The notes beneath the pieces were generated by a model. That model had not been told where the DNA came from. It was given only the letters and a program-made list of their open reading frames with translations, and searched no databases. A stretch of 64,000 nucleotides of DNA from Lachnospiraceae bacterium (GTDB taxonomy: Bacteria; Bacillota; Clostridia; Lachnospirales; Lachnospiraceae): contig JAKVNF010000003.1 of the NCBI GenBank assembly GCA_022483465.1, positions 412,001 through 476,000 of the forward strand, in the 5' to 3' direction. The translations under genes and the position numbers were made by a program. Positions 16,915-25,582 of this stretch are shown here, piece by piece (position 1 is the first letter of the stretch; every line of letters begins with the position of its first letter).

Positions 16915-17328
16915 CTAGAAGATCCCGAGGCGTTTTTGCCAGTCCGGCATGTTCAGCCGAATCGTGTCGGATACCTCCTGGAAGGCCCCCCGCCCGATCC
17001 TTCCTGCATCCAGCATGCACCGGTAGAACTTCCGGATGCTGGCCGCCGTGGTCTTCAGGCTCGCCGACGTCGTCCAAAGGCATTTTTGGGTATCATAATA
17101 GCAAAAGAAGTCATCCAGGGCGGCGGCACTGGCGCCGTCTGCAAAGGACCGGGGCCGGTCCCGCTGCAGGTACTCGTTGAGATAGAGGGAGATATTCCGG
17201 AGGTGCACGCGGATCGTCTTGGGGGAAAGGCCGGACTCCTCCAGGGCGCGCTGAAAGAGCAGAATTACCTCTGCGTTTTCTCTGGCCCTGGCTGCGGCCT
17301 CGTCTTCATAGCGTTCCCACTCGTACAT
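16915..17328 (-). CDS. Small recombinase-like protein (SAM-like integrase N-terminal fold)
   Basis: The 137-residue protein starts MYEWERYEDEAAARARENAE and contains SGLSPKTIRVHLRNISLYLNEYL, the typical core-binding SAM-like motif of tyrosine recombinases. A helical segment follows: TTSASLKTTAASIRKFYRCML. There is no catalytic domain. Stand-alone proteins of this shape, annotated only as recombinase, are common in clostridia. IS1634 copy B lies 8 bp upstream of the start. The sequence AGGAAACAGCAATG across the junction still offers a ribosome site because the IS end supplies AGG. The native promoter is now 2.2 kb away. The molecular function is unknown. Confidence 0.75.
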   Translation of the reverse strand: MYEWERYEDEAAARARENAEVILLFQRALEESGLSPKTIRVHLRNISLYLNEYLQRDRPRSFADGASAAALDDFFCYYDTQKCLWTTSASLKTTAASIRKFYRCMLDAGRIGRGAFQEVSDTIRLNMPDWQKRLGIF

Positions 17329-17508
17329 TGCTGTTTCCTGAACTTCCAATAATCTTCTCACTCGAATCCAGTGAGAGTCAAATAGCGAGAGCCGCAAAAC
17401 GTTGAAAAATAACGGTTTGCGGCTTTTTCTATGCTTGCTTTTAGGACGAAAAAGTGAGACAATACGAGTGAGAAAGTATAACTCGTATTTCGGAAGGGAG
17501 GACGATTC

Positions 17509-19221
17509 ATGTATCTCACGACGCCGGTGGGCATTCCGGACGTTAAGGGCATTACGTATCTTTCTAAAAACGGGACTGAGTACGTTCGATACGCCGAGGA
17601 ACGAAAATACGATAAAGACAAAAAGTATACACTGTCGAAGCACAAGATTATCGGAAAACGGGTAAAGGATCAGTTGGACAAGATGTACCCCAACGAGAAC
17701 TTCATGATCTATTTCCCGGATCTGGCATATCCGCCGGAAGAGGTGGATCCGACGAGGTCGGTAACAATCAACTTTGGGGCGTTTCTGATCATCCAGAAGG
17801 TGATGGAAAAACTCAAAATGAAGAAAAAACTGCTCCAGCATTTCGAAGCAAAAGATGCCGGAAAGATCATGGATCTGATGGCATACTCCATCGTCACAGA
17901 GGATAACAAGGCACTGTATTATCCCATCTACACATTCAACCATCCGCTGTTTACGGACAGCATGCATCGGTACAGTGATTCGTCGATTTCGAATCTGCTC
18001 GGTTCCATCACGGATGAACAGATCCAGGGATTCTTAAATGACTGGAATGCAGACAGAGATCACAATCAGAAGGTGAATATATCCTATGATTCGACGAACA
18101 AGCACTGTCAGTCCGGAGATATCGAAACGGCGGAACCGGGGCATTCCAAGGATGGCGTAAAAGGAAAGATCTTCAATTATGCGATTGGATACGATCTGGA
18201 TAACAGGATGCCATTGTTCTATGAATGGTATCCCGGCAGTATACCGGATGTTTCTCAGCTTGCGTACATCGTTGGTAAGGCAAAAGGCTATGGGTATAGC
18301 AAAGCGACGTTCATCATAGATCGGGGATATTTCTCAGAAGACAATCTGCGGTATCTGGATAAAAACGGTTTGAGCTTCATAATCATGTGCAAGGGTCAAA
18401 AGGATCTGATCAGCAAAATGATTCTGGAGCACCGCGGGCTGTTTGAAGAAAAGCGGGATTGCAAGATCAACAACAGTGGAGTCTATGGCATGACGGAAAA
18501 GGCTGATCTTGCGGACCGTGAGAGGTATTTCCATCTGTATCACTCCACGTTCAAGGAGCACGTAGAGCGCAAGACTCTGGAGGACAAAATTTCCGAAATC
18601 GGGGAAAAGCTGAAAAAGCTCACAGGAAAGAAAGTGACGATTCCGAAGGATTATGAGAATTACTTCGACATCATAATGGATCCAAAAGACCCGGAGGTCT
18701 TTGTGACTGCAGTGGAGAAAACAGATGTCATTGAAGCAGAGCTGAAAACGTGTGGATACTTCGCAATCATCACGTCAGAGGAAATGGATGCAGTGACTGC
18801 TTACAGGATTTACAAAAGCCGTGATGCATCGGAAAAACTCTTTGGAAGTGACAAGAGCTTTCTTGGGGATGCGACGATACGGGTGGCATCGACAGGATCC
18901 GCATCATCCAAGATTTTTATTGAATTCCTCGCACTGACGGTCCGCAGTGAAATCTACAGTCTTCTGAAAGACCAAAAGGATAAGAATGGGGATGACCCGA
19001 ATTTCATGACAGTGCCTGGTGCGCTTGCCGAGCTGGAAATGATTCAGATGACGAAACTCACAGATGGCCGATATCACATGGATTACGCAGTTACGAAAAA
19101 TCAGAAAATGATCCTTTCCGCGTTTGGCATGAATAGCGGAACTGTGAAGCGGGAAGCAGAGAAGCTTGCCGATCAGTTTGAGAAATACGATCAGACCGCT
19201 GCAGAGAGCAGTGAGGAATAG
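17509..19221 (+). CDS. IS1634-type DDE transposase (copy B)
   Basis: The 570-residue translation is identical to the copy A protein, with the same catalytic positions (YDSTNKH, FIIDRGYFSEDN, YKSRDASEKL) and the same GGAGG-type ribosome site. Identity of both genes and both element ends points to very recent transposition or copying. As it reads away from the small recombinase-like gene and toward the rml operon, any read-through would meet the hairpin at 19473-19510 first. Confidence 0.93.
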   Translation: MYLTTPVGIPDVKGITYLSKNGTEYVRYAEERKYDKDKKYTLSKHKIIGKRVKDQLDKMYPNENFMIYFPDLAYPPEEVDPTRSVTINFGAFLIIQKVMEKLKMKKKLLQHFEAKDAGKIMDLMAYSIVTEDNKALYYPIYTFNHPLFTDSMHRYSDSSISNLLGSITDEQIQGFLNDWNADRDHNQKVNISYDSTNKHCQSGDIETAEPGHSKDGVKGKIFNYAIGYDLDNRMPLFYEWYPGSIPDVSQLAYIVGKAKGYGYSKATFIIDRGYFSEDNLRYLDKNGLSFIIMCKGQKDLISKMILEHRGLFEEKRDCKINNSGVYGMTEKADLADRERYFHLYHSTFKEHVERKTLEDKISEIGEKLKKLTGKKVTIPKDYENYFDIIMDPKDPEVFVTAVEKTDVIEAELKTCGYFAIITSEEMDAVTAYRIYKSRDASEKLFGSDKSFLGDATIRVASTGSASSKIFIEFLALTVRSEIYSLLKDQKDKNGDDPNFMTVPGALAELEMIQMTKLTDGRYHMDYAVTKNQKMILSAFGMNSGTVKREAEKLADQFEKYDQTAAESSEE

Positions 19222-19238
19222 AAGAGGAGGTTTACGCA

Positions 19239-19451
19239 ATGGAAGAACAGAGTTCATTTGCCCAGATCGATGAAGCAATCAGAAAGCAGCAAGACGCGGT
19301 TGATAAAGTAAAGGCGAAATACGATGATGAGCAGAAAAGGCTGAAGGAGCTCCAGAGGAAGAAAGAGCAGAAAGCACTGAAAGCGATCTCCACGGCGATG
19401 AAGAAAAGTACGAAAACTTACGAAGAGGTCCTTGCATTCATCCAGGGTTGA
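19239..19451 (+). CDS. Small coiled-coil protein of the IS1634-type element (copy B)
   Basis: Identical to the 70-residue protein at 2913-3125, with the same AGGAGG site 17 bp after the transposase stop. Conservation in both copies is consistent with function but is also expected from recent duplication. It is a charged coiled coil of unknown role. Confidence 0.7.
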   Translation: MEEQSSFAQIDEAIRKQQDAVDKVKAKYDDEQKRLKELQRKKEQKALKAISTAMKKSTKTYEEVLAFIQG

Positions 19452-19472
19452 AGCTCCAAAAATGAAAAAGTA

Positions 19473-19510
19473 CGGCCCAGAGGCAAAACGTTGGAATTGC
19501 CTCTGGGCCG
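19473..19510. terminator. Long hairpin near right end of IS1634 copy B
   Basis: A perfect 14-bp stem identical to that at 3147-3184. It should insulate the IS from the downstream rml operon. Confidence 0.7.
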
Positions 19511-19692
19511 CTTTGTAAAGTCATCACCCCGCTGGAAGTTAAGGTGTTTCCTTTCTCTGAATGCATCCCCCATTGTCAGGTTGCCTAACGTTACCCGATG
19601 CCGGGTTGCCTGTCAAGCTGTTTCGAAAGAAAATGTTGATATTGTCGAGCAGACCCCGCGCAAAAAATCACGACAAAAGTGAAAATTTGCCC

Positions 19693-19723
19693 TTGCAGGT
19701 GACGTAGCGTCACCCTGTATCAT
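19693..19723 (+). promoter_or_regulatory. Candidate rml promoter with dyad in a 19-bp spacer
   Basis: TTGCAG (19693-19698) and TATCAT (19718-19723) are separated by 19 bp. The perfect dyad GGTGACG-TAG-CGTCACC (19698-19714) nearly fills the spacer. A long spacer filled by a dyad is the arrangement used by MerR-family activators. No MerR gene is seen nearby. Confidence 0.45.
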
Positions 19724-19846
19724 GACAAATGGACCAAAAAGCGTTGCGAAAAACAGACGCTGTATTTCGGCACGCAGCCGAATGAGACAAAAGTGAAGAA
19801 ACGTACAGAATAGGGGAACCACCCGCAACAACAAAAGGAGGAACAC

Positions 19847-20878
19847 ATGACCATCATTGTGACCGGCGGTGCCGGCTTCATCGGCAGCAACTTCATCTTT
19901 TATGAGCTGGACAAGCACCCGGAGGACCGGATCGTCTGCCTGGATGCCCTGACCTATGCAGGGAGTCTCTCCACGCTCCAGCCCGTCATGGACAAGGAGA
20001 ACTTCCGCTTTGTGAAGCTCGATATCCGGGACCGGGAGGGCGTCTACAAGCTCTTTGAGGAGGAAAAGCCGGACATCATCGTCAACTTTGCCGCCGAGTC
20101 CCACGTGGACCGCTCCATCGAGAACCCGACGATCTTTTTGGAGACCAACATCATCGGCACCTCGGTCCTGATGGACGCCTGCCGCAAGTACGGCATCCAG
20201 CGCTATCACCAGGTCTCCACCGATGAGGTGTACGGAGATCTCCCGATCGACCGGCCGGACCTCTTCTTCCATGAGGATACCCCGATCCACACCAGCAGCC
20301 CCTACAGCACCTCCAAGGCCTCTGCAGACCTTCTGGTCATGGCCTACCACAGAACCTACGGCCTGCCGGTGACCATCTCCCGGTGCTCCAACAACTACGG
20401 CCCTTATCAGTTCCCGGAGAAGCTGATCCCGCTGATGATCGCCAATGCCCTGGCGGATAAGCCCCTTCCGGTCTACGGCGAGGGCAAGAACGTCCGCGAC
20501 TGGCTGTACGTGGAGGACCACTGTAAGGCCATCGATCTCATCATCCGCAAGGGGAAAGAGGGCGAGACCTACAACATCGGCGGCCACAACGAGATGCAGA
20601 ACATCCAGATCGTGAAGCTCATCTGCGACTACCTGGGCAAGCCCTACAGCCTGATCGAGCACGTGACCGACCGCAAGGGCCACGATCAGAGATATGCCAT
20701 CGATCCCACCAAGATCCACGAGGAGCTGGGATGGCTTCCCGAGACCATGTTTGCGGACGGCATCAAGAAGACGATCCAGTGGTATCTGGACCACAAGGAC
20801 TGGTGGGAGAACATCATCTCCGGAGAGTATCAGAACTACTATCAGAAGATGTACGGCAGCCGCAAGGTTCTGGACTGA
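19847..20878 (+). CDS. rmlB: dTDP-glucose 4,6-dehydratase
   Basis: The 343-residue enzyme is of normal length. It is an extended short-chain dehydrogenase with NAD-binding TGGAGFIGSN at residues 5-14, the TDEVYG motif at about 125, and the catalytic YSTSKASAD box (Tyr and Lys) at about 151. It converts dTDP-D-glucose to dTDP-4-keto-6-deoxy-D-glucose, step 2 of dTDP-L-rhamnose synthesis, in the cytoplasm. AAAGGAGG precedes the ATG. It is the first gene of the rmlBDAC run, all four on one strand with short gaps. The order B-D-A-C differs from the common A-C-B-D. Confidence 0.96.
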   Translation: MTIIVTGGAGFIGSNFIFYELDKHPEDRIVCLDALTYAGSLSTLQPVMDKENFRFVKLDIRDREGVYKLFEEEKPDIIVNFAAESHVDRSIENPTIFLETNIIGTSVLMDACRKYGIQRYHQVSTDEVYGDLPIDRPDLFFHEDTPIHTSSPYSTSKASADLLVMAYHRTYGLPVTISRCSNNYGPYQFPEKLIPLMIANALADKPLPVYGEGKNVRDWLYVEDHCKAIDLIIRKGKEGETYNIGGHNEMQNIQIVKLICDYLGKPYSLIEHVTDRKGHDQRYAIDPTKIHEELGWLPETMFADGIKKTIQWYLDHKDWWENIISGEYQNYYQKMYGSRKVLD

Positions 20879-20893
20879 AGGAAGGAGGCAAGC

Positions 20894-21823
20894 ATGTTGG
20901 TATTTGTCACCGGTGTCGCCGGCCAGCTGGGCCACGACGTCATGAATGAACTGCATGCCCGGGGAATTGAGGGCATCGGCACGGATCTGAAGGAGACCTA
21001 CAGCGGAGTGCAGGATGGCACCCCCGTCACCACCATGCCCTACGTGTCCCTGGACATCACGGACCGCGAGGCGGTCATGAAGAAGGTGGAGGAGCTCCAC
21101 CCGGATGTCATCGTCCACTGCGCCGCCTGGACGGCGGTGGATCTCGCCGAGGACGAGGACAAGAAGCCCAAGGTGAAGGCCATCAACGTGGACGGCACCC
21201 AGAACCTGGCCGACGCGGCCAAGGCGGTGGATGCCAAAATGGTCTACATCAGCACCGACTACGTCTTTGACGGCCAGGGAACCACCCCCTGGGAGCCGGA
21301 CTGCAAGGACTACAAGCCCCTGAACGTCTACGGCGAGACAAAGCTCGGCGGAGAGCTGGCGGTGTCCTCCACCCTGACCAAGTACTTCATCGTCCGCATC
21401 GCCTGGGTCTTCGGCGTCAACGGCAAGAACTTTATCCGCACGATGCTGAACGTGGGCAGGACCCACGACACGGTCCGGGTCGTCAGCGACCAGATCGGCA
21501 CCCCCACCTACACCCTGGACCTCGCCAGACTCCTGGTGGACATGATCCAGACCGACAAGTACGGCTACTACCACGCCACCAATGAGGGCGGCTACATCTC
21601 CTGGTATGACTTCACGAAGGAGATCTACCGGCAGGCGGGCTACACCACGAAGGTGGTTCCCGTCACCACCGCCGAGTACGGCCTCTCCAAGGCGGCAAGG
21701 CCGTTTAACTCCCGGCTCGACAAGAAGAAGCTCGTCGAGAACGGCTTCACGCCGCTGCCCGACTGGAAGGACGCGCTGGCAAGATTCCTGGAGACGCTCC
21801 GGGAGAGAGGAGAGCTCGCATGA
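20894..21823 (+). CDS. rmlD: dTDP-4-dehydrorhamnose reductase
   Basis: 309 residues. The nucleotide-binding motif is [13 protein letters not shown] at the N-terminus. The family hallmarks STDYVFDG (about residue 117) and YGETKLGGE (Tyr/Lys catalytic pair) are present. It reduces dTDP-4-keto-L-rhamnose to dTDP-L-rhamnose, the last step of the pathway. It starts 15 bp after rmlB with GGAGG upstream, and its stop overlaps the rmlA start (ATGA), so the two are translationally coupled. The gene is clearly intact. Confidence 0.95.
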   Translation: MLVFVTGVAGQLGHDVMNELHARGIEGIGTDLKETYSGVQDGTPVTTMPYVSLDITDREAVMKKVEELHPDVIVHCAAWTAVDLAEDEDKKPKVKAINVDGTQNLADAAKAVDAKMVYISTDYVFDGQGTTPWEPDCKDYKPLNVYGETKLGGELAVSSTLTKYFIVRIAWVFGVNGKNFIRTMLNVGRTHDTVRVVSDQIGTPTYTLDLARLLVDMIQTDKYGYYHATNEGGYISWYDFTKEIYRQAGYTTKVVPVTTAEYGLSKAARPFNSRLDKKKLVENGFTPLPDWKDALARFLETLRERGELA

Positions 21824-22704
21824 AGGGCATCGTACTGGCAGGGGGCGCCGGAACGCGCCTCTATCCCCTCACCATGGTGACGAGCAAGCAGCTCCTTCCC
21901 GTGTATGACAAGCCGATGATCTACTATCCCCTGTCCACGCTGATGCTGGCGGGGATCCAGGACATCCTGATCATCTCCACGCCCACGGACACGCCAAGGT
22001 TCCATTCTCTCCTGGGGGACGGCTCCCAGTTCGGGATCCGTCTCTCCTACAAGGTGCAGCCCTCCCCGGACGGCCTTGCACAGGCCTTCCTCCTCGGGGA
22101 GGAGTTCATCGGGGATGAGCCCTGCGCCATGGTCCTTGGCGACAACATCTTTTACGGCAACGGCTTTGGCACGGTGCTGCGCCGGGCTGCCGCGGATGCG
22201 GCGAGCGGCCGGGCGACGGTCTTTGGCTACTACGTGAACGACCCGGAGCGCTTCGGCATCGTGGAGTTCGACGAGAGCGGAAAGGCCATCTCCATCGAGG
22301 AGAAGCCCGCGCAGCCAAAGAGCAACTACGCGGTGACGGGTCTCTACTTCTACCCCGCTGGGGTCTCGAAGATGGCGGGCCAGGTCAAACCCAGCGCCCG
22401 CGGAGAGCTGGAGATCACCACGCTGAACGACATGTATCTCAAGCAGGGTCAGCTCTCGGTACAGCTCCTCGGCCGCGGCTACGCCTGGCTCGACACCGGC
22501 ACCATGGACAGCCTGGTGGAGGCAGCGGAGTTCGTCAAGACCATCGAGCAGCTCCAGGGCATCACGATCTCGGCCCCGGAGGAGATCGCCTACATCAACC
22601 ACTGGATCGATCGGGATACCCTGATGGCATCGGCACTGCGGTATGGAAAGAGCCCCTACGGCGCACATTTAAAGGCGGTGGCAGAGGGCAAGGTCCGGTA
22701 CTGA
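21820..22704 (+). CDS. rmlA: Glucose-1-phosphate thymidylyltransferase
   Basis: 294 residues. It begins [18 protein letters not shown], the nucleotidyltransferase signature, and shows the substrate-binding block [18 protein letters not shown] and later [19 protein letters not shown]. It forms dTDP-glucose from dTTP and glucose-1-phosphate, the first and usually feedback-inhibited step of rhamnose synthesis. It overlaps rmlD by 4 bp. Length and motifs match the family fully. Confidence 0.96.
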   Translation: MKGIVLAGGAGTRLYPLTMVTSKQLLPVYDKPMIYYPLSTLMLAGIQDILIISTPTDTPRFHSLLGDGSQFGIRLSYKVQPSPDGLAQAFLLGEEFIGDEPCAMVLGDNIFYGNGFGTVLRRAAADAASGRATVFGYYVNDPERFGIVEFDESGKAISIEEKPAQPKSNYAVTGLYFYPAGVSKMAGQVKPSARGELEITTLNDMYLKQGQLSVQLLGRGYAWLDTGTMDSLVEAAEFVKTIEQLQGITISAPEEIAYINHWIDRDTLMASALRYGKSPYGAHLKAVAEGKVRY

Positions 22705-22742
22705 GAAGGACTGTATTGGAATAGGAAAGAGGAAAGGCAGCT

Positions 22743-23351
22743 ATGGGACAGATCAAGGTAGAGAAGAACGTGGGCGGCATCGAAGGGCTTTGCGTCATCA
22801 GCCCGGCCGTGCATGGGGATGCAAGAGGATACTTCATGGAGACCTGGAACAAGAACGACATGAAGGAGAACGGCATCGACGTGGACTTCGTCCAGGACAA
22901 CCAGTCCATGTCCACCAAGGGCGTGCTGCGGGGCCTGCACTTCCAGAAGCACTACCCCCAGTGCAAGCTGGTGCGCGCGGTGCGCGGCACCGTCTTTGAC
23001 GTGGCGGTGGACCTGCGCAGCCACTCCGCGACCTACGGCAAGTGGTACGGCGTGGAGCTCTCCGACGAGAACAAGAAGCAGTTCCTGATCCCCGAGGGCT
23101 TTGCCCACGGGTTCCTCGTCCTCTCCGACGAGGCGGAGTTCTGCTACAAGGTGAACGACTTCTGGCATCCGAATGACGAGGGCGGCATGGCCTGGAACGA
23201 TCCTGAGATCGGCATCCGGTGGCCCCACGTGGTTGGCACCTATCAGGGAAATTCCTCCGCAGCGGGCTACACCCTGGAGGATGGCACCCCGCTCAACCTC
23301 TCCGACAAGGACCAGAAGTGGCTCGGCATCCGGGAGACATTCAAGTTCTGA
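22743..23351 (+). CDS. rmlC: dTDP-4-dehydrorhamnose 3,5-epimerase
   Basis: 202 residues of the RmlC cupin family: VHGDARGYFMETWN near the start, then QDNQSMSTKGVLRGLHFQ with the catalytic His, VFDVAVDLR with the conserved Asp, and PEGFAHGFLVLSD. It isomerises the 4-keto-6-deoxyglucose intermediate to the rhamno configuration. With rmlB, D and A it completes dTDP-L-rhamnose supply, probably for cell-wall polysaccharide. A strong terminator follows at 23438-23484. Confidence 0.95.
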   Translation: MGQIKVEKNVGGIEGLCVISPAVHGDARGYFMETWNKNDMKENGIDVDFVQDNQSMSTKGVLRGLHFQKHYPQCKLVRAVRGTVFDVAVDLRSHSATYGKWYGVELSDENKKQFLIPEGFAHGFLVLSDEAEFCYKVNDFWHPNDEGGMAWNDPEIGIRWPHVVGTYQGNSSAAGYTLEDGTPLNLSDKDQKWLGIRETFKF

Positions 23352-23437
23352 CGAAGCAGGAAACGACGACAAACGGACAGGGCGGGACAGGATCAGAAGA
23401 ACCGTAAGCCCGATCCCGCAAGTTCCAAGGTATGGAA

Positions 23438-23484
23438 GATCCCCTTTCGGGGCAGTGCAAAGCTGCCCCGGAAGGGGATTTTTG
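23438..23484 (+). terminator. Terminator of the rml operon
   Basis: An arm reading ATCCCCTTTCGGGGCAG pairs with CTGCCCCGGAAGGGGAT, followed by TTTTT. It lies 87 bp after the rmlC stop. Confidence 0.85.
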
Positions 23485-24155
23485 CCGCCGCAAAAGGAAC
23501 ACAGCCGGGAGAAATGAGAAGAGTGGCGAAGGCAGAGCAGCGTGACAAAATCTCCTGTGGATCTGAGAGAAAATCTGATTTCGACCAAAATGGTCTGAAA
23601 ATAGGAAAGAACCAAAAACCGAAAGCTAGAATCGAAAGGCACAAGCGTTAAAAGAAGCTAAACGAAAGAATTGAAAATGACTGAATCAGTCAACCGACTT
23701 CTGCGCTCACCCGGAGCCATCCACCGGCCGCAGCCCGATTCCGCATGGCACGTGGGAGACAGAATGGCTGAAAACGCGGTAAATACCGCAAAAACTGCAA
23801 AACATAGGGGAACACGGCCTGGGCGGAACAGACAGAAATGCGCAAGAACACTTCGCAATACTATCAGCAAGAATAGGGAAAATAAAAAGAATAAACGTTG
23901 ACCATTATAGTCATATCGACATTTGTACTTTTGTCTGTCCATCCTATATCCCGCACCCGAACCAAAATGCCAGAGCCTCCCTCCCTGGAGGACCGACCCG
24001 AACCAACTTCCTGCCAGGGGGCCTGTCGTGATAGAATACAAGCTGACCAGTACAGTGAAAAAGATGAGCAGCGAAGGGCCTGCCGGAAGCGGGAGAACCG
24101 GCCAGCGCGAAAAAGCTCGCGCTGCCCATTGCTGCAGGGGCAGAAGGAGGTCAGC
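23485..24155. other. Intergenic region before the SH3-domain gene
   Basis: About 670 bp without a convincing gene. It contains an A-rich segment (about 23860-23890) followed by TTGACC-like sequence that may be part of a promoter. The ribosome site AGAAGGAGG for the next gene lies at 24143-24150. Confidence 0.5.
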
Positions 24156-25343
24156 ATGAAGAAATGGATGAAACGGGCGGGGGCGGGTCTTTTGACCGCG
24201 TTCCTTCTCTGGCAGGGCGCGGCACTGCCGGGACTTGCCGCTTCCACCGGAACCGTCACCGCATCGGATGTCAACATCCGGCAGGATGCCAGCACCAGCG
24301 CCGGGATTGTCGGCGCGGCCACCCTGGGGGAGACCTATGCAGTCGGGGACTCCAAGCAGGATGCCGACGGCAACACCTGGTACCAGATCACCCTGACAGA
24401 CGGACAGACGGGCTACATTCGGCAGGACTTCATCACGGTGGAGGAGGACGCGGCGAATGCCGCATCCACCGAAGAGGACACCACGGAGCATGTCCCCTAC
24501 GCGATCACCAAGGAGACCGCGGACGACGGGACCATCACCTACTACTTTGAGGACAGCAGCAATGGCCTGCGCCTGTCCCTGGACGAGATCGCCCAGATGA
24601 CGGACCAGGTGGCAGAGCTCCAGGCAGAGCTGCCGAGTGCCGGCGAGAGCGGACGGGTCGCGGTGATCGTCCTGATCCTGCTTCTCATCCTGGCGGGGGT
24701 GGTGGACGTCTCCCTGTACACCAGACTCCTGAATGAGGCAAGGGCCGGGAACCGTCCGGGCACCCTGTTATCCCGCAAGAGACCTGCGGGGACCGCAGGG
24801 AGAACGGGCGCTGCCCCGGGGAAGTCTGCCGCACGAAGCAGAAAGACCAGGGAAAAGGAGCGGACGCCCCAAAGACCGGAGCCTGCCGGAACCGTCAGCC
24901 CGGAACCCGCAAAGGAGAAGCCGATCATGGACTTTACCTTCGGAAATCCGGTGACGGAGGAAAAGAAAGCGCCCCCGAAGGAGAAACCCGAAACAGAAGA
25001 GTCCAAGGAGCCCAGGCGGGAGGACTCCGCCCTCCCGCCGAAGGACACCTTTGCGGGAAAGATCCTGGCGCAGCAGGCGCAGGATCAGGAAAGCGGTAAG
25101 GACGAGAAGAAGACCCCGGAGGAAGGCAGCATGCCGGATGACGCCGCAAAGGCCCAGAACGGGCCCGCCATCCCCACCTTTGGGGCAGGGGAGGCACCGG
25201 GCGCCAGCGCGGATGCAGCCGACGAGCCAAGGCTTCGCCCCCATGCCATCAACTGGGCCGCTGAGGAGCCGGAACAGACCAAAAAAACTCCGAAGGCAGA
25301 GGACAGCGACCCGAATCAGAAAAAGGACGGACAGGAAACGTAA
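24156..25343 (+). CDS. Secreted/membrane SH3-domain protein with charged tail
   Basis: 395 residues from the ATG after AGAAGGAGG; longer upstream starts lack a ribosome site. A signal peptide (residues 1-30, ending GLAA) is followed by one bacterial SH3 domain (about 35-90: VTASDVNIRQDASTSAGIVG ... GYIRQDFI), typical of proteins that bind peptidoglycan. Next come a spacer, a single membrane helix (about 168-190: VAVIVLILLLILAGVVDVSLY), then a 200-residue low-complexity tail rich in Pro, Glu, Lys and Ala predicted to be cytoplasmic. This architecture links the cell wall to the cytoplasm. The function is unknown; a terminator follows. Confidence 0.75.
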   Translation: MKKWMKRAGAGLLTAFLLWQGAALPGLAASTGTVTASDVNIRQDASTSAGIVGAATLGETYAVGDSKQDADGNTWYQITLTDGQTGYIRQDFITVEEDAANAASTEEDTTEHVPYAITKETADDGTITYYFEDSSNGLRLSLDEIAQMTDQVAELQAELPSAGESGRVAVIVLILLLILAGVVDVSLYTRLLNEARAGNRPGTLLSRKRPAGTAGRTGAAPGKSAARSRKTREKERTPQRPEPAGTVSPEPAKEKPIMDFTFGNPVTEEKKAPPKEKPETEESKEPRREDSALPPKDTFAGKILAQQAQDQESGKDEKKTPEEGSMPDDAAKAQNGPAIPTFGAGEAPGASADAADEPRLRPHAINWAAEEPEQTKKTPKAEDSDPNQKKDGQET

Positions 25344-25369
25344 GAGAGCCTCGCGGCGCGCGGGGGAGC

Positions 25370-25418
25370 GGCACACCCGGGTGGAGGCGAAGAGCCAGCC
25401 CGGGGGTGCCGCTTTTTG
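25370..25418 (+). terminator. Terminator after the SH3-domain gene
   Basis: GCGGCACACCC pairs with GGGTGCCGC (one mismatch) and is followed by TTTTT. Confidence 0.7.
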
Positions 25419-25582
25419 CGCGGATCCCGCTGCGGGGAAGGACAGAAGGGGACCGGAATCCACCGGAACATCGCCCTGCCCGGGGGAAGCGGATGCCGGA
25501 AAAAGGAATCTGCCCCCTTTGCCGGAATATATCCTGATGCAGGAGATCTGCCAAGCGGGGGGAACGAAACAGGAGGGAACGT

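Larger units (their letters stand above)
17337..19544 (+). mobile_element. IS1634-type insertion sequence, copy B (complete)
   Basis: It has the same 2208-bp length as copy A, and its two proteins are identical to those of copy A. It is flanked by a different 5-bp target duplication, TGTTT (17332-17336 and 19545-19549). It sits between the small recombinase-like gene and its original upstream region. It carries the same left hairpin (17390-17429) and right hairpin (19473-19510). Confidence 0.94.

Noticed and set aside
16502-17083. Minus-strand frame of 193 codons
   Set aside because: Low-complexity Arg/Pro/Gly content, no ribosome site, and overlap with the recombinase-like gene in another frame.
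1011-19544. Single composite transposon bounded by two IS1634 copies
   Set aside because: Each copy has its own target duplication (AAATA and TGTTT), which shows independent insertion.
19613-21574. 653-codon frame opposite rmlB-rmlD
   Set aside because: It is an antisense shadow caused by high third-position G+C in the rml genes.
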